In this document: one piece after another, positions 13,334-24,122 of the stretch | Layout: the number at the start of each line of letters is the position of its first letter | Position numbering within the stretch: position 1 is the first letter of the stretch | NCBI GenBank assembly: GCA_031281585.1 | Contig: JAITFE010000019.1 | Span: 1 to 33,941 of the forward strand | Origin: Bifidobacteriaceae bacterium | GTDB taxonomy: Bacteria > Actinomycetota > Actinomycetes > Actinomycetales > WQXJ01 | Direction: 5' to 3' | Length of the DNA stretch: 33,941 nucleotides | Notes under the pieces: model-generated | What the model was told of the DNA's origin: nothing | Databases searched by the model: none | What the model saw: the letters and a program-made list of their open reading frames with translations, nothing else | Translations under genes and position numbers: made by a program

Positions 13334-14623
13334 GTGCACCCAAGGTCAGGTGGCGATTCCAATGTGATCGTCGTCGGGGCCGGACCCGCTGGGTCCACGG
13401 TCGCCGCGTACCTTGCCAATGCCGGAATAGACACCATCCTTGTTGAGAAATCATCCTTCCCGCGCCCCAAGGCGTGCGGGGACGGCCTGACCCCCCGCGC
13501 CGTCAAGGAGCTGGTCTACCTGGGCGTGCCGTTCCCGGAGGCGGACGGCTGGATGCGGAACAAGGGCCTCAGGGTCTTCGGCGGCGGCCACGAACTGGAG
13601 CTGCCCTGGCCGGAGCTAGCCTCCTTCCCGGACTTCGGACTGACCCTGCCGCGCGAGGAGTTCGACCTGCGCCTAGCCCGCCACGCCGTCCAAGCCGGTG
13701 CCCAGTTGCTGGAGAACACCATGGTCACGGGCCCGGTGCTGGACGACAGGAGTGGCCGGGTGGTTGGCGTCAGGGCCACCACCGCGCAGGGCGAGCGCGA
13801 GCTCAGGGCCCCCATCGTGGTGGCGGCGGACGGCGTGTCCGCCCGCCTGGCCACCGCCATCGGCCGCCAGAAGAAGACCAACCGCCCAGTTGGGGTGGCT
13901 GTCCGGGCCCGCCTGCGTCTCAACAAGCCTCCCAGCGGACCGGGTCAACTGGACTGGATGGAGTCCCATCTGGAACTGTGGGACGGCCCCAGGGAGGAGG
14001 GGAAGCTGATGCCCGGCTACGGCTGGGTCTTCCCGGAGGCGGGAGGCGTGGTCAACGTCGGGGTGGGCTCCGTCACCTCCAGCGCCAAGGCCGCCAAGGT
14101 CAACTACCGCGCGCTCCTGGACAAATGGCTTGCCACGCTTGGCCCAAGGTGGGGCTTCACGGGCGAAGACGTGGTGGACGGACCGCGCTCGGCCGCGCTG
14201 CCGATGGCTTTCAACCGGGGGCCGCTGTACGCGCGCGGGCTTTTCCTGGTGGGAGACGCCGGCGGCATGGTCTCTCCCTTCGACGGCGAGGGCATCGCCT
14301 ACGCCATGCAGTCGGCCCGAATCGCGGCCGGGGCGATCGCCCAGGGCCTGGCGCGCCCGCCCGGAGAAAACCGTGAGGCCGCGCTGAGGACGTACTCTGA
14401 ATTGATGAAAGAATCGCTCGGGGGGTATTTCTCTTTGGGTAGAGTTTTTGTGAGGCTGATTGAACAGCCCGTGGTGATGCGGGTGTGCACACGGTACGGG
14501 TTACCCCGTCCCACGTTGATGAAACTGGTCATGAAGCTTCTCAGCGATCTTTATGAACCGCGTGGAGGTGACTGGATGGACAGAACCATCGCCACGCTTG
14601 CTCGAATGGCGCCGGCAGCATGA
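13334..14623 (+). CDS. Geranylgeranyl-reductase family flavoprotein, probable menaquinone side-chain reductase
   Basis: A 429-residue FAD-dependent oxidoreductase. It has the N-terminal dinucleotide motif VIVVGAGPAGSTVAAYLANA, the family segment RPKACGDGLTPRAV, and the second FAD motif LFLVGDAGGMVSPFDGEGIAYAM. GTG 13334 has GAAAGG six bases upstream. M. tuberculosis MenJ (Rv0561c), which saturates one isoprene unit of menaquinone, lies close to menG and next to a polyprenyl synthase; the arrangement here (menG, this gene, nuo, polyprenyl synthase) suggests the same role. Reduction of other isoprenoids, such as geranylgeranyl chains, cannot be excluded. It precedes nuoA by 34 bases and is likely cotranscribed with the nuo operon. 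Confidence 0.88.
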   Translation: MHPRSGGDSNVIVVGAGPAGSTVAAYLANAGIDTILVEKSSFPRPKACGDGLTPRAVKELVYLGVPFPEADGWMRNKGLRVFGGGHELELPWPELASFPDFGLTLPREEFDLRLARHAVQAGAQLLENTMVTGPVLDDRSGRVVGVRATTAQGERELRAPIVVAADGVSARLATAIGRQKKTNRPVGVAVRARLRLNKPPSGPGQLDWMESHLELWDGPREEGKLMPGYGWVFPEAGGVVNVGVGSVTSSAKAAKVNYRALLDKWLATLGPRWGFTGEDVVDGPRSAALPMAFNRGPLYARGLFLVGDAGGMVSPFDGEGIAYAMQSARIAAGAIAQGLARPPGENREAALRTYSELMKESLGGYFSLGRVFVRLIEQPVVMRVCTRYGLPRPTLMKLVMKLLSDLYEPRGGDWMDRTIATLARMAPAA

Positions 14624-14657
14624 TCAGCGGTCGGCCACACCAAGGTGGAGGTTTCAA

Positions 14658-15041
14658 GTGAGCAACCCGTTTGTGCCCATCCTGGCCATGCTGGCGGTGG
14701 CGGTTGTCATGGGCTTCGGCGGCCTGGCGGCCAGCTGGGTGATCGGCCCGCACCGCTACAACGAGGCGAAGCTGGAGGAATACGAATGCGGCGTGGACCC
14801 GAGCCCGCATCCAAGTCATGGCGGGCGTTTCCCGGTGCGCTTCTACCTGGTGGCCATGACCTTCATAGTCTTCGACATCGAAGTGGTCTTCCTGTATCCG
14901 TGGGCCACCAACTTCGACGCGCTGGGCCTTGGGGCCACCATCGCCATGATGGCCTTCTTGGCGCTGATCACGGTGCCTTTGATCTACGAGTGGCGGCGTG
15001 GCGGCCTGGACTGGGACGGGGGCGAGTCGTCTGATGGCTGA
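14658..15041 (+). CDS. nuoA: NADH-quinone oxidoreductase subunit A
   Basis: A 127-residue membrane subunit of complex I with three hydrophobic segments and the conserved loop [11 protein letters not shown], followed by [20 protein letters not shown]. The GTG start has GGAGG six bases before it; a frame extension upstream overlaps the preceding gene and is not used. It opens the fourteen-gene nuo operon and its end overlaps nuoB by eight bases. Confidence 0.97.
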   Translation: MSNPFVPILAMLAVAVVMGFGGLAASWVIGPHRYNEAKLEEYECGVDPSPHPSHGGRFPVRFYLVAMTFIVFDIEVVFLYPWATNFDALGLGATIAMMAFLALITVPLIYEWRRGGLDWDGGESSDG

Positions 15042-15594
15042 CGGAATTGAGGGCCGCGCGCCGGAGGGCTTCGCGCTGACCACCGTCGCCAAGGTGGTCA
15101 ACCACCTGCGTGCCGGTTCGCTCTGGCCGGTCACTATGGGCCTGGCCTGCTGCTCAATCGAGATGATGGCGGTGGGCACCTCCCGGTTCGACATCTCCCG
15201 GTATGGCATGGAGGTCTTCAGGGCCTCGCCCCGCCAAGCGGACCTGATGCTGGTCAACGGGCGCATGTCGCACAAGATGGCGCCCATAGTCCGCCGGGTT
15301 TACGACCAGATGGCGGACCCGAAGTGGGTCATCTCGATGGGATCTTGCGCGTCTTCCGGCGGCATTTTCAACAACTACGCGATTGTCCAGGGCGTGGACC
15401 ACGTGGTGCCGGTGGACGTCTACATCCCCGGCTGCCCGCCCCGCCCGGAGATGCTGATCCACGCGATCATCGAGTTGTACCGCCAGATCGAGGCCGAGGG
15501 CCTGGGCGTGGACCGGATCAAGGCCGCCCGCGCCGCCGAGGAGGCGGCCATGAACGCGGTGCCGGTCGGCGAGATGAGGGGGCTCCTGGTATGA
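15034..15594 (+). CDS. nuoB: NADH-quinone oxidoreductase subunit B (cluster N2)
   Basis: A 186-residue peripheral subunit carrying the terminal 4Fe-4S cluster N2, which hands electrons to the quinone. The ligands are visible: adjacent Cys39-Cys40 (LACCSIE), Cys105 (GSCASSGG) and Cys134 (IPGCPPRPE). ATG 15034 overlaps the end of nuoA, and the stop overlaps nuoC by ATGA. Length and motifs are ordinary. Confidence 0.98.
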   Translation: MADGIEGRAPEGFALTTVAKVVNHLRAGSLWPVTMGLACCSIEMMAVGTSRFDISRYGMEVFRASPRQADLMLVNGRMSHKMAPIVRRVYDQMADPKWVISMGSCASSGGIFNNYAIVQGVDHVVPVDVYIPGCPPRPEMLIHAIIELYRQIEAEGLGVDRIKAARAAEEAAMNAVPVGEMRGLLV

Positions 15595-16310
15595 GCGCGG
15601 AATCCACCGGCGGGACGGGCCGGGAGTTGACGGCGCCGCCGCAGGCTGGCGGTCCGGAGGTGGCGGAGGTTCGCCACGGCGCCTTCGGGGTCCGCGGCTC
15701 CGGCGACACGTCCGGGTTTGGCGGTTTGACCCGGTTGGTGCAGCTTCCCGGTTCCAGCCCGCGTCCGTTTGGCGGTTGGTACGATGCCGTGGTCGACGCT
15801 TTGGGCGAAGACCTGGCCGGCGAGGGCCTCACCAGGGCGATCGAGAAGATCGTGGTGGACCGCGACGAGTTGACGCTGTTCATCCGGCGCGAGGACCTCC
15901 TGGCGGTGGCCGGCTTCTTGCGGGACGACCAGGATTTGCGCTTCGAGTTGTCACTCGGCGTCAACGGCGTCCACTACCCGGAGGACCGGGGCCGCGAGTT
16001 GCACGCCGTCTACCACCTGATGTCCGTCACCCACGGCCGGCGGATCATCCGGCTCGAGGTGACCGCGCCGGACGGCGACCCGCACATCCCCAGCCTGTTC
16101 GACTTGTACCCCACCCAGGACTGGCATGAGCGGGAAACGTACGACATGTTCGGGATTGTCTTCGACGGCCATCCGGACCTGACCCGGATTCTGATGCCGA
16201 CCGACTGGATTGGCCATCCGCAGCGCAAGGATTATCCGCTGGGCGGGGTCGACGTGCAATTCAAGGGCGCCTCGACGCCCCCGCCGGACCAGAGGAGGAG
16301 CTACTCATGA
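15591..16310 (+). CDS. nuoC: NADH-quinone oxidoreductase subunit C
   Basis: A 239-residue peripheral-arm subunit. The C-terminal half has the 30-kDa subunit signature, including [22 protein letters not shown] and [12 protein letters not shown]. The first 50 residues are a Gly-rich, poorly conserved extension. ATGA overlaps join it to nuoB and nuoD. NuoC and NuoD are separate proteins here, unlike the fused enterobacterial form. Confidence 0.97.
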   Translation: MSAESTGGTGRELTAPPQAGGPEVAEVRHGAFGVRGSGDTSGFGGLTRLVQLPGSSPRPFGGWYDAVVDALGEDLAGEGLTRAIEKIVVDRDELTLFIRREDLLAVAGFLRDDQDLRFELSLGVNGVHYPEDRGRELHAVYHLMSVTHGRRIIRLEVTAPDGDPHIPSLFDLYPTQDWHERETYDMFGIVFDGHPDLTRILMPTDWIGHPQRKDYPLGGVDVQFKGASTPPPDQRRSYS

Positions 16311-17620
16311 CCACCCTGGATGAGGCGGCGGAGGAGTTCGTCGCCTTTGGCGGCGATTGGGAGGAGATCGCCCAGGAGTTGGCGCGCCGCAAGGAGGAGC
16401 GGGTTGTCGTCAACATGGGCCCCCAGCACCCCTCGACCCACGGCGTGTTGCGCCTGGTGTTGGAGCTGGACGGGGAAACCGTCCGGGAGACAAGGGTGGC
16501 CTTGGGCTTCTTGCACACCGGCATTGAGAAGACCATGGAGTACCGCACCTGGGCGCAGGGTTCGGCGCTCGCCACCCGGATGGACTACGTGGCGTCCATC
16601 ATGAACGAGGCGGCCTACTGCTTCGCGGTCGAGAAGCTGGCGGGCATCACCGACCGGATCCCGGAACGGGCGCAAGTCATCCGGGTGTTGATGATGGAGA
16701 TGGCGCGGGTGTCCTCGCACTTGGTCTGCCTGGGCTCCGCTGGCAACGAACTGGGCGGCACCACCCTCATGACCATCGCCTTCAGGGAGCGCGAACAGGT
16801 TTTGCGCTTCTTCGAGATGGTCACCGGGCAGCGCATGAACAACGCCTACTTCCGGCCGGGCGGCGTCTCCCAGGACTTGCCGCCGGACGCGCTGACCTGG
16901 TTGAAGGGCGTCTACCGCTCCATGGTCCGGGGCATGGACGATTTCGACAACATGGTCATGGTCAACCCGATCTGGAAGGCCCGGACGGCCGGGATAGGGA
17001 TTCTGAACCTGGCCGCCTGCATGGCGCTCGGCATCACCGGCCCCATGCTCAGGGCGACGGGGCTGCCCCTGGACCTGCGCAAAGACAAGCCGTACTGCGG
17101 CTATGAGAACTACGACTTCGAGGTCTGCACCACCGACACGTCCGACGTCTACGGCCGTTACTTGGTCCGCTCGAACGAGATGCGGGAGTCGATGAAGATC
17201 ATCGCCCAGTGCATCGACAAGCTAGAGGCGATGGGCGAGGGCCCGGTCATGATCGAAGACCCGGCCATCGCGTGGCCGGCCAAGCTGGAGATCGGGCCGG
17301 ACGGCCAGGGCCAGTCGCAAAGCCACGTCAAGGAGATCATGGCGACCTCAATGGAGTCCCTGATCCACCACTTCAAGCTGGTGACGGAGGGCTTCAGGGT
17401 CCCGCCGGGCCAGGCGTTCCACGCGATTGAGCACGCCAAGGGCGTCTACGGCGTCCACGTGGTCTCCGACGGCGGCACCCGGCCGTACCGGGTGCACATG
17501 CGCGAACCCTCTTACAACAACCTCCAGTCGATGGCGGCGCTGTGCAACGGCGGCACCATCTCCGACGTGGTGGTCTGCCTGGCCTCGATCGACCCCGTCA
17601 TGGGAGGAGTGGACCGATGA
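16307..17620 (+). CDS. nuoD: NADH-quinone oxidoreductase subunit D
   Basis: A 437-residue 49-kDa subunit that forms the quinone pocket with NuoB. It contains [22 protein letters not shown] with the pocket His, the [13 protein letters not shown] segment, and the C-terminal DPVMGGVDR ending typical of the family. A 30-residue N-terminal extension rich in Glu precedes the conserved part. AGGAGGAG precedes the ATG, and both ends have ATGA overlaps. Confidence 0.98.
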   Translation: MTTLDEAAEEFVAFGGDWEEIAQELARRKEERVVVNMGPQHPSTHGVLRLVLELDGETVRETRVALGFLHTGIEKTMEYRTWAQGSALATRMDYVASIMNEAAYCFAVEKLAGITDRIPERAQVIRVLMMEMARVSSHLVCLGSAGNELGGTTLMTIAFREREQVLRFFEMVTGQRMNNAYFRPGGVSQDLPPDALTWLKGVYRSMVRGMDDFDNMVMVNPIWKARTAGIGILNLAACMALGITGPMLRATGLPLDLRKDKPYCGYENYDFEVCTTDTSDVYGRYLVRSNEMRESMKIIAQCIDKLEAMGEGPVMIEDPAIAWPAKLEIGPDGQGQSQSHVKEIMATSMESLIHHFKLVTEGFRVPPGQAFHAIEHAKGVYGVHVVSDGGTRPYRVHMREPSYNNLQSMAALCNGGTISDVVVCLASIDPVMGGVDR

Positions 17621-18327
17621 CTTACGCGCCGGAAACGCTGACGGCCTTGGCGGCGGACGCCGCGCAAGTGACCGGGCGGTACCCCTCGCGCCGCAGCGCC
17701 CTGCTGCCGCTGCTGCACCTCGTCCAGTCGGTGGACGGCTACATCTCCCCGGACGGGATCGCGTTTTGCGCGGAGACCCTGGAGTTGACGGCGGCGGAGG
17801 TCAGCGCCGTGGCCACCTTCTACAGCCAGTTCAAACGCCAGCCGAACGGCAAGTACACCCTGGGCGTCTGCATCACCTCGCTGTGCGGCCTGATGGGCGG
17901 CGACGCGATCTTCGAGCGGCTGAGCGAGTACCTGGCTGTCGGCAACGACCAGACGACTGAGGACGGGATGTTCACCCTCGAGAAGATCGAATGCAACGCC
18001 GCCTGCGACTACGCGCCGGTGCTGATGGTCAACTGGGAGTTCTTCGACAACCAGACCCCGGCCAGCGCCGTGGGGTTGGTTGACGACCTGCGGGCGGGCA
18101 AGGCGGTCCGCCCCACGCGCGGGCCCGACAAACTGGCCACCTTCAAGGAGGTGTCCCGCGTGTTGGCGGGCTTCGAGGACGGCCACGCCAACGAGGGCCC
18201 CTCGGCCGGCCAGCCGTCGCTGGAGGGGGTTGAGTTGGCGGCCCGCGAAGGCTGGGCCGCCCCGGCGCCGTCCGCCGGCGCCGCAGCAGCAGCCCCCGCC
18301 CCGGCAACCGAGGGGAGCGCCAAATGA
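17617..18327 (+). CDS. nuoE: NADH-quinone oxidoreductase subunit E (cluster N1a)
   Basis: A 236-residue 24-kDa-type subunit with a thioredoxin-like fold that binds the 2Fe-2S cluster N1a. Ligands are Cys85 and Cys90 (CITSLC) and Cys126 and Cys130 (CNAAC). The N-terminal helical domain has [11 protein letters not shown] and [11 protein letters not shown]-terminal Ala/Pro-rich tail after about residue 200 is not part of the fold and accounts for its length. ATGA overlaps join it to nuoD and nuoF. Confidence 0.97.
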   Translation: MTYAPETLTALAADAAQVTGRYPSRRSALLPLLHLVQSVDGYISPDGIAFCAETLELTAAEVSAVATFYSQFKRQPNGKYTLGVCITSLCGLMGGDAIFERLSEYLAVGNDQTTEDGMFTLEKIECNAACDYAPVLMVNWEFFDNQTPASAVGLVDDLRAGKAVRPTRGPDKLATFKEVSRVLAGFEDGHANEGPSAGQPSLEGVELAAREGWAAPAPSAGAAAAAPAPATEGSAK

Positions 18328-19625
18328 GCACGCTGGCCCCCCTGCTGACCTCGCGTTGGGGAAACCCCGAATCCTGGACGCTGGCGGCCTACCGCCAGGC
18401 GGGCGGTTACGACGCGTTGGCCAAGGCGCTGAAGATGGACCCGGCCCAAGTTTTGAACACGGTCAAGGACTCCGGCCTGCGCGGCCGGGGCGGCGCCGGT
18501 TTCCCGACCGGCGTCAAGTGGTCCTTCCTGCCGCCGCCGGACGGCGGCCCGCGCTACCTGGTGGTCAACGCGGACGAATCGGAGCCGGGCACCTGCAAGG
18601 ACATCCCGCTCATGATGGCGGATCCGCATTCGCTGATCGAGGGCGTGATCATCACCTCCTACGCGATCGGCTGCCACCACGCGTTCATCTACCTGCGGGG
18701 CGAGGTGGTCCACGTCTACCGGCGGCTCCTGAACGCCGTCAGCGAGGCGAAGCGGGCGGGCCTACTGGGCGAGGACGTGATGGGCACGGGCTTCCAATTG
18801 GAGTTGACGGTCCACGCGGGCGCGGGCGCCTACATCTGCGGCGAGGAGACCGCCCTGCTGGACTCGCTTGAGGGCAGGCGCGGCCAGCCCAGGCTGAAGC
18901 CGCCGTTCCCGGCCGTCGCGGGCTTGTACGCGCGGCCCACCGTGGTCAACAACGTCGAGTCCATCGCCTCCGTGCCGTGGATAGTGGCCAACGGCGCCGA
19001 CTGGTGGAAGTCCATGGGCACCGAGAAGTCGACCGGCGTGGCCATCTACTCGCTGTCCGGCCACGTCAAGCGGCCAGGCCAGTATGAGGCCCCGCTTGGC
19101 GTCACCATGCGGGAACTGCTCGAACTGGCCGGCGGCATCCGCGAGGGCCACGAGCTCAAGTTCTGGATGCCCGGCGGATCGTCGACCCCCATGTTCACCC
19201 CGGAGCAACTCGACGTGCCCTTGGACTACGACTCGGTGGCGGCCGCCGGCTCAATGCTGGGCACAAGGGCGCTGCAGTGTTTTGACGACACGGTCTGCGT
19301 GGTCCGGGCCGTCAGCCGCTGGATGGACTTCTACGCCCACGAGTCGTGCGGCAAGTGCACGCCGTGTCGGGAGGGCACGTTCTGGCTGCGCGCGGTGCTG
19401 AGAAGGATCGAGGCGGGCCAGGGCAAGCCGGAGGACCTGCAAATCCTGGGGGACATCCCCGGCTCCATTGTGGGCCGGGCGTTTTGCCCGCTGGGCGACG
19501 GCGCCCCGTCCTCGCTGATCTCCTCGCTGAAGTTCTTCCGCGACGAATATGTCCAACACATCGATCAGGGCCGGTGTCCCTTTGACCACGCGGCTTCCTA
19601 TCTGTTTGAGGCGGTGGCGGCGTGA
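18324..19625 (+). CDS. nuoF: NADH-quinone oxidoreductase subunit F (NADH, FMN, cluster N3)
   Basis: A 433-residue 51-kDa-type subunit where NADH reduces FMN. The nucleotide-binding stretch is GLRGRGGAGFPTGVKW (51-66), followed by NADESEPGTCKD and GAGAYICGEETALL. Cluster N3 is bound by Cys342, Cys345 and Cys348 (ESCGKCTPCREG) and Cys388 (AFCPLGDGA). It is canonical in length. It overlaps nuoE by ATGA and nuoG by GTGA. Confidence 0.98.
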   Translation: MSTLAPLLTSRWGNPESWTLAAYRQAGGYDALAKALKMDPAQVLNTVKDSGLRGRGGAGFPTGVKWSFLPPPDGGPRYLVVNADESEPGTCKDIPLMMADPHSLIEGVIITSYAIGCHHAFIYLRGEVVHVYRRLLNAVSEAKRAGLLGEDVMGTGFQLELTVHAGAGAYICGEETALLDSLEGRRGQPRLKPPFPAVAGLYARPTVVNNVESIASVPWIVANGADWWKSMGTEKSTGVAIYSLSGHVKRPGQYEAPLGVTMRELLELAGGIREGHELKFWMPGGSSTPMFTPEQLDVPLDYDSVAAAGSMLGTRALQCFDDTVCVVRAVSRWMDFYAHESCGKCTPCREGTFWLRAVLRRIEAGQGKPEDLQILGDIPGSIVGRAFCPLGDGAPSSLISSLKFFRDEYVQHIDQGRCPFDHAASYLFEAVAA

Positions 19626-22102
19626 GCGCTGAAGACCTGGTCACCTGCAGCATCGACGGGATTGAGATCGCCGTCCCCAAGAACACGCTGATCATCCGCG
19701 CGGCGGAGGAGGCGGGGATCATGATCCCGCGCTTCTGCGACCACCCGCTGCTGAAGCCTGTGGCGGCCTGCCGCCAATGCCTGGTGGACGTGGCCTCGCC
19801 CGCCGGCCCGGAGGGGAAGCTGAGGGCTTTCCCCAAGCCGCAGCCGGCCTGCGCCATGACGGTCACGCCGGGCATGGTGGTGAACACGCAGCTGACCTCC
19901 CCGGCGGCCAAGGCCGCCCAGGAGCAGGTCGCGGAGTTGATCTTGATCAACCACCCGCTGGACTGCCCCATCTGCGACAAGGGCGGCGAATGCCCGCTGC
20001 AGAACCAGGCCATGTCGACGGGAAGGGCGGTCAGCCGTTTCACGGAGAAGAAGAACACCTTCCCCAAGCCGCTGGCGTTGACGGCCCAGATTCTGCTGGA
20101 CCGCGAACGCTGCGTGCTGTGCCAGCGTTGCACCCGCTTCGCGGAGCAGGTCCCCGGCGACCCGTTCATCGCGTTGCAAAAGCGCGGCGCCAACCAGCAG
20201 ATCGGCCGGTTCGACGCCGAGGTGCTGGGCGTGGCCCCGGTGGCGGGCGAGGCGGCCGACGAGGCCCAGGGGGACGTGCTGGCCCGGGACGGACGGCCGT
20301 TCGCGGGCTACTTCGCCGGCAACATCATCCAGATTTGCCCGGTCGGGGCCCTCACCTCCGCCGAGTACCGCTTCCGGGCCAGGCCGTTCGACCTGGTCAG
20401 CACGCAGAGCGTGGCGGAGCATGACGCGACCTGCTCGGCCATCCGCGTGGACTACCGGCGCGGCCGGGTGCTGCGGCGCCTGGCTGGCGAGGACCCGGAC
20501 TTGAACCAGGAGTGGATCACCGACAAGGACCGCTTCGGCTTCCATTGGCAGACGGCGCCAGACCGGTTGCGCCGCCCGCTGGTCCGGCGCGGCGACCAAC
20601 TGGTGGAGGTGTCCTGGCAGCAGGGCCTGGCCGCGGCCGCCCAGTTCTTGGGGGACGCCAAGCGCCCGGCGGTGCTGCCGGGCGGGCGCCTGACCCTTGA
20701 GGACGCCTACGCCTATTCGGTCTTCGCCCGCACGGTCTTGAAAACCGACTCGGTGGACTTCCGCGCCCGCCCATCCAGCCGCGAGGAGGCGCAGTTCCTG
20801 GCCCACTTCGTGGCCGGCGCCGGGCGAGGCGTTAGCCTGAACGACCTGGCGGCCGCCCCCGCGGTCCTCTTGGTCGGCTTCGAGCCGGAGGACGAGGGCG
20901 GCGTGGTTTTCCTGCGCCTGCGCGAGGCGGGGACCAAGGTTTACGCCATCGCGCCGTTCGCCTCGCGCGGGCTGAAGCGGCTGAACGCCGAGTTGCTGCC
21001 CGCGCCGCCCGGCGGGGAGGCGGCGGCTTTGGATCTTTTGTCCGATGCCGTTCCAGGGCTCCCAGCCCAGGCCGCGGCCGCGTTGGCCGGCGGGGTGATA
21101 GTGGTGGGCGAGCGCTTGGCGACCTCGCCCGGCGCGTACACGGCCGCGTTGGCAGCCGCCGAACGGCTCGGCGCGAAGCTGGCCTGGATCCCCCGGCGGG
21201 CGGGCGAACGCGCCGCCTTGGAGGCGGGCCTGTTGCCGGGCCTGGCGCCGGCGGGCCGGGCGCTTGGGCGCCTGGACCAAGAGGAGGCCAAGACGGTCTT
21301 CGGCGGCGCGTTGGACCTTGACGAGGGCTTGGACCTGCCGGGAATCATCGCGGCCGCCCAGGCGGGCGAGGTCGACACCTTGCTGGTGGGCGGCTTGGAG
21401 TTGACTGACTTGCCGTCGCCCAGGGCTGCCGCCCAGGCCTTCAAGGCCGCCAAGGTGGTGGCGTTGCAGGTGCGCGGCGAGGGCATCAGCCCGTGGGCGG
21501 ACGTGGTCCTCCCAGTCGCCCCGCCGCAGGAAAAGGCCGGGACCTTCGTCAACTGGGAGGGCCGCCTCAGGCCGTTCCCGCAGGTTTTGACCTCGACGGC
21601 GCTCTCAGACGCCAAGGTGTTGCAGGCGCTGGCGGACCGGCTCGGGTTCGAGGCCCGGATCGGCGAGTTGGCCACCGCCCATCAAGTCCTCGACTGGCTG
21701 GGCGCCCCGGCCGAGCGCCTGCCGGCCCCGCAGGTGGCGCCCGCGGAAAAGCCGATCCCGGCGGCCGGCTCCGGCGAGGCGTTGCTGTCCACCTGGCACT
21801 ATCTGGTGGACGACGCGGCGGGACTGGACGGCGAACCGAACCTGGCGGCATCGGCGCCCGCTCCGAGGGCCTTGCTCAGCGAGGCCACCGCCAAAGCGGT
21901 CGGCGTGGCGCCCGGCGACCAGCTTGAGATTTCGACCGCCGCCGGCTCGCTGACCTTGCCGGTCGCGATTGACGACCAATTGGCGGACGGCGTGGTCCAC
22001 GCGCCCACCAAGTCCCCCGGCAGCTGGGTGCGGGTGCGGCTGGAGGCCGCCAGCGGCGACACCGTCCGAATAGCCGCGAGCGCGAAGGAGGCTCAGCCAT
22101 GA
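19622..22102 (+). CDS. nuoG: NADH-quinone oxidoreductase subunit G, lacking the N7 ligands
   Basis: An 826-residue 75-kDa-type subunit with three iron-sulfur sites and a molybdopterin-oxidoreductase-like domain. N1b: Cys39, 50, 53 and 77. N5: His111, Cys115, 118 and 124. N4: Cys164, 167, 170 and 239. The extra N7 site, bound in many actinobacteria by CEHCASGC plus a distant NC, is here AEHDATCSAIR and EWIT, so all four ligand positions (265, 268, 272, 300) are replaced and one Cys is shifted to 271. The start is GTG by GTGA overlap with nuoF. Residues from about 330 on are the less conserved structural domain. Confidence 0.97.
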   Translation: MSAEDLVTCSIDGIEIAVPKNTLIIRAAEEAGIMIPRFCDHPLLKPVAACRQCLVDVASPAGPEGKLRAFPKPQPACAMTVTPGMVVNTQLTSPAAKAAQEQVAELILINHPLDCPICDKGGECPLQNQAMSTGRAVSRFTEKKNTFPKPLALTAQILLDRERCVLCQRCTRFAEQVPGDPFIALQKRGANQQIGRFDAEVLGVAPVAGEAADEAQGDVLARDGRPFAGYFAGNIIQICPVGALTSAEYRFRARPFDLVSTQSVAEHDATCSAIRVDYRRGRVLRRLAGEDPDLNQEWITDKDRFGFHWQTAPDRLRRPLVRRGDQLVEVSWQQGLAAAAQFLGDAKRPAVLPGGRLTLEDAYAYSVFARTVLKTDSVDFRARPSSREEAQFLAHFVAGAGRGVSLNDLAAAPAVLLVGFEPEDEGGVVFLRLREAGTKVYAIAPFASRGLKRLNAELLPAPPGGEAAALDLLSDAVPGLPAQAAAALAGGVIVVGERLATSPGAYTAALAAAERLGAKLAWIPRRAGERAALEAGLLPGLAPAGRALGRLDQEEAKTVFGGALDLDEGLDLPGIIAAAQAGEVDTLLVGGLELTDLPSPRAAAQAFKAAKVVALQVRGEGISPWADVVLPVAPPQEKAGTFVNWEGRLRPFPQVLTSTALSDAKVLQALADRLGFEARIGELATAHQVLDWLGAPAERLPAPQVAPAEKPIPAAGSGEALLSTWHYLVDDAAGLDGEPNLAASAPAPRALLSEATAKAVGVAPGDQLEISTAAGSLTLPVAIDDQLADGVVHAPTKSPGSWVRVRLEAASGDTVRIAASAKEAQP

Positions 22103-23454
22103 TCGCCAGTCTGCTTGCCGCCGCCGAACCGACCGATGTGGTGGCTGATTTCAGCCAGGACAACGGTTGGATCGTGGCGGGCAAAGCCGTCCTGATCCTG
22201 ATTTGCGCGCTGGTCTCCGTGATCATCGCGATCTGGTTCGAGCGCAAGGTGATCGCGCGGCTCCAGCAGCGGGTCGGGCCGAACGTGCGCGGGCCGATGG
22301 GCTTGTTCCAACTGGTCTACGACGCGCTGAAGCTGTTCCTCAAAGAGGACATGAACGTCTCGCGGGCGGACAAGCTGACGTACATCGTGGCCCCCGGCCT
22401 GTCGGTGGCGGCCTCGTTGATGGTGTTCGCGGTCATTCCGATAGGCGGCCAGGTCACCATCCCGTGGACGGACATCTCCACGCCGCTGCAGTTGACGGAC
22501 TTCCCGATGGCGGTGCTCTACATACTGGCCGTGACCGCTGTCGGGGTCTACGGCATCGTTCTCGGCGGCTGGTCCTCGCGGTCCACCTACTCGCTGCTCG
22601 GCTCCGTCCGGTCCACCGCCCAGATCATCTCCTACGAACTGGTCATGGGAATGAGCCTGGTGACCGTGTTCATCATGTCCGGGTCCATGTCGACCTCGAC
22701 CATCGTGAGCTCGCAAAGCAAGCTGTGGTACGGGATCATGCTGGCCCCCAGCCTGCTGCTCTACATCATCTCCATGATCGGGGAGACGAACCGCCTGCCG
22801 TTCGACCTGCCGGAGGCGGAGGGCGAGCTGGTGGCGGGCTACATGACGGAGTACTCGTCCATGAAGTTCGCCTGGTTCTTCCTGGCGGAGTACATCAACA
22901 TGCTGAACGTCTCGGCGGTCTGCACCACCCTGTTCCTGGGCGGTTGGCGGGCGCCTTGGCCGCTCAGCGCGATCGGGGACGGGGTGCTCAACACCGGCTA
23001 TTGGACCATCCTGTGGTTCTTGGCCAAGACCTGGCTGCTGATGTTCGTGTTCGTGTGGGTGCGCGGCACCGTGGTCCGGCTCCGCTACGACCAGTTCATG
23101 CGGTTCGGCTGGAAGGGCCTGCTGCCGGTGGCGCTCGCCTGGATTGTGATCCTCACCTGCGTGCGGGCTATCGACCAGTTCACCAACTACCACTTCAACG
23201 CCTGGGCCGTGCCCATCTTGTCTTGGGCGGTGGTGGCGTTCATCGCCATCTGGTACTGGCCGGTGCCGGAACCGCCGGAGGAAGAGGCGCCTGCGGAGCC
23301 GGTCGAGGTCGACGCGTTCGCCGCCGGCTTCCCGGTGCCGCCGCTGCCCGGTCAGGTGCTCCCGCCGTCGCCCAGGGCCGGGCGCCTCGCGGTGGCGGTG
23401 ACGGAGGAACTCGACCCGGTGCAGGTCGTCGAAATCAAGGAGGAGGAGCAATGA
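22099..23454 (+). CDS. nuoH: NADH-quinone oxidoreductase subunit H
   Basis: A 451-residue membrane subunit with about eight helices that forms the membrane side of the quinone site. Family segments are [55 protein letters not shown] and [11 protein letters not shown] hydrophilic tail of about 60 residues rich in Pro and Glu ([18 protein letters not shown]) follows the last helix. It has ATGA overlaps with nuoG and nuoI. Confidence 0.98.
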   Translation: MIASLLAAAEPTDVVADFSQDNGWIVAGKAVLILICALVSVIIAIWFERKVIARLQQRVGPNVRGPMGLFQLVYDALKLFLKEDMNVSRADKLTYIVAPGLSVAASLMVFAVIPIGGQVTIPWTDISTPLQLTDFPMAVLYILAVTAVGVYGIVLGGWSSRSTYSLLGSVRSTAQIISYELVMGMSLVTVFIMSGSMSTSTIVSSQSKLWYGIMLAPSLLLYIISMIGETNRLPFDLPEAEGELVAGYMTEYSSMKFAWFFLAEYINMLNVSAVCTTLFLGGWRAPWPLSAIGDGVLNTGYWTILWFLAKTWLLMFVFVWVRGTVVRLRYDQFMRFGWKGLLPVALAWIVILTCVRAIDQFTNYHFNAWAVPILSWAVVAFIAIWYWPVPEPPEEEAPAEPVEVDAFAAGFPVPPLPGQVLPPSPRAGRLAVAVTEELDPVQVVEIKEEEQ

Positions 23455-24122
23455 GCCCGCGTTCCAAATCGGCTCTTGACCCCAGCCGCAAGAAGAAGGG
23501 TTTCATCGGCTCGGGCGTGGCCCCGTGGGCCGGCTTCGGGGTGACGCTGCGGACCTTCTTCGAGAAACCGGTCACCGAGCAATACCCGTTCAAGGGCAAG
23601 TACCCGCCGCCGTTCCCGCGCTACCACGGCCGCCACCAGCTCAACCGCTACCCGGATGGCCTGGAGAAATGCGTGGGCTGCGAACTGTGCGCCTGGGCCT
23701 GCCCGGCGGACGCGATCTTTGTCGAGGCGGGCGCCAACACGCCGGAGGAGCAGTATTCGGCGGGCGAGCGTTACGGCAAGGTCTACCAAATCAACTACCT
23801 GCGCTGCATTTTCTGCGGCTTCTGCATTGAGGCGTGCCCAACCCGCGCGCTCACCATGACCACCTTCTACGAATTGTGCTCGCCGAACCGCGAGGACATG
23901 ATCTACACCAAGGACCAGTTGCTGGCCCCGCCGGAGGAGGGGATGCTCGCGGCCCCGCATCCCATGGCCGAAGGCCTGGATGACGACGACTACTATTCCG
24001 GCGCGGTGACCGGCCCAACCCCCGGCCAAATCGACTGGGTCCGCCAGCGCCGTCCCGAGGATCCAACGCTGTTGGGCGCGCGCGCGGGCGGGGCCGCCGC
24101 CCAGACGGGAGGCGCGGCATGA
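23451..24122 (+). CDS. nuoI: NADH-quinone oxidoreductase subunit I (clusters N6a/N6b)
   Basis: A 223-residue subunit with two 4Fe-4S motifs: Cys74, 77, 80 and 84 ([11 protein letters not shown]) and Cys119, 122, 125 and 129 ([11 protein letters not shown]), bridging NuoG to NuoB. AAGGAGGAGGAG just before the ATG is a strong ribosome site. The region after residue 160 is an acidic, Gly/Ala-rich tail. It has ATGA overlaps with both neighbours. Confidence 0.98.
   Translation: MSPRSKSALDPSRKKKGFIGSGVAPWAGFGVTLRTFFEKPVTEQYPFKGKYPPPFPRYHGRHQLNRYPDGLEKCVGCELCAWACPADAIFVEAGANTPEEQYSAGERYGKVYQINYLRCIFCGFCIEACPTRALTMTTFYELCSPNREDMIYTKDQLLAPPEEGMLAAPHPMAEGLDDDDYYSGAVTGPTPGQIDWVRQRRPEDPTLLGARAGGAAAQTGGAA

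Noticed and set aside
19598-21280. 560-residue minus-strand frame opposite nuoG, and similar long frames opposite nuoH, nuoL and nuoM
   Set aside because: Typical antisense frames of high-GC coding DNA; rich in Arg, Gly, His and Gln, with no recognisable domains.
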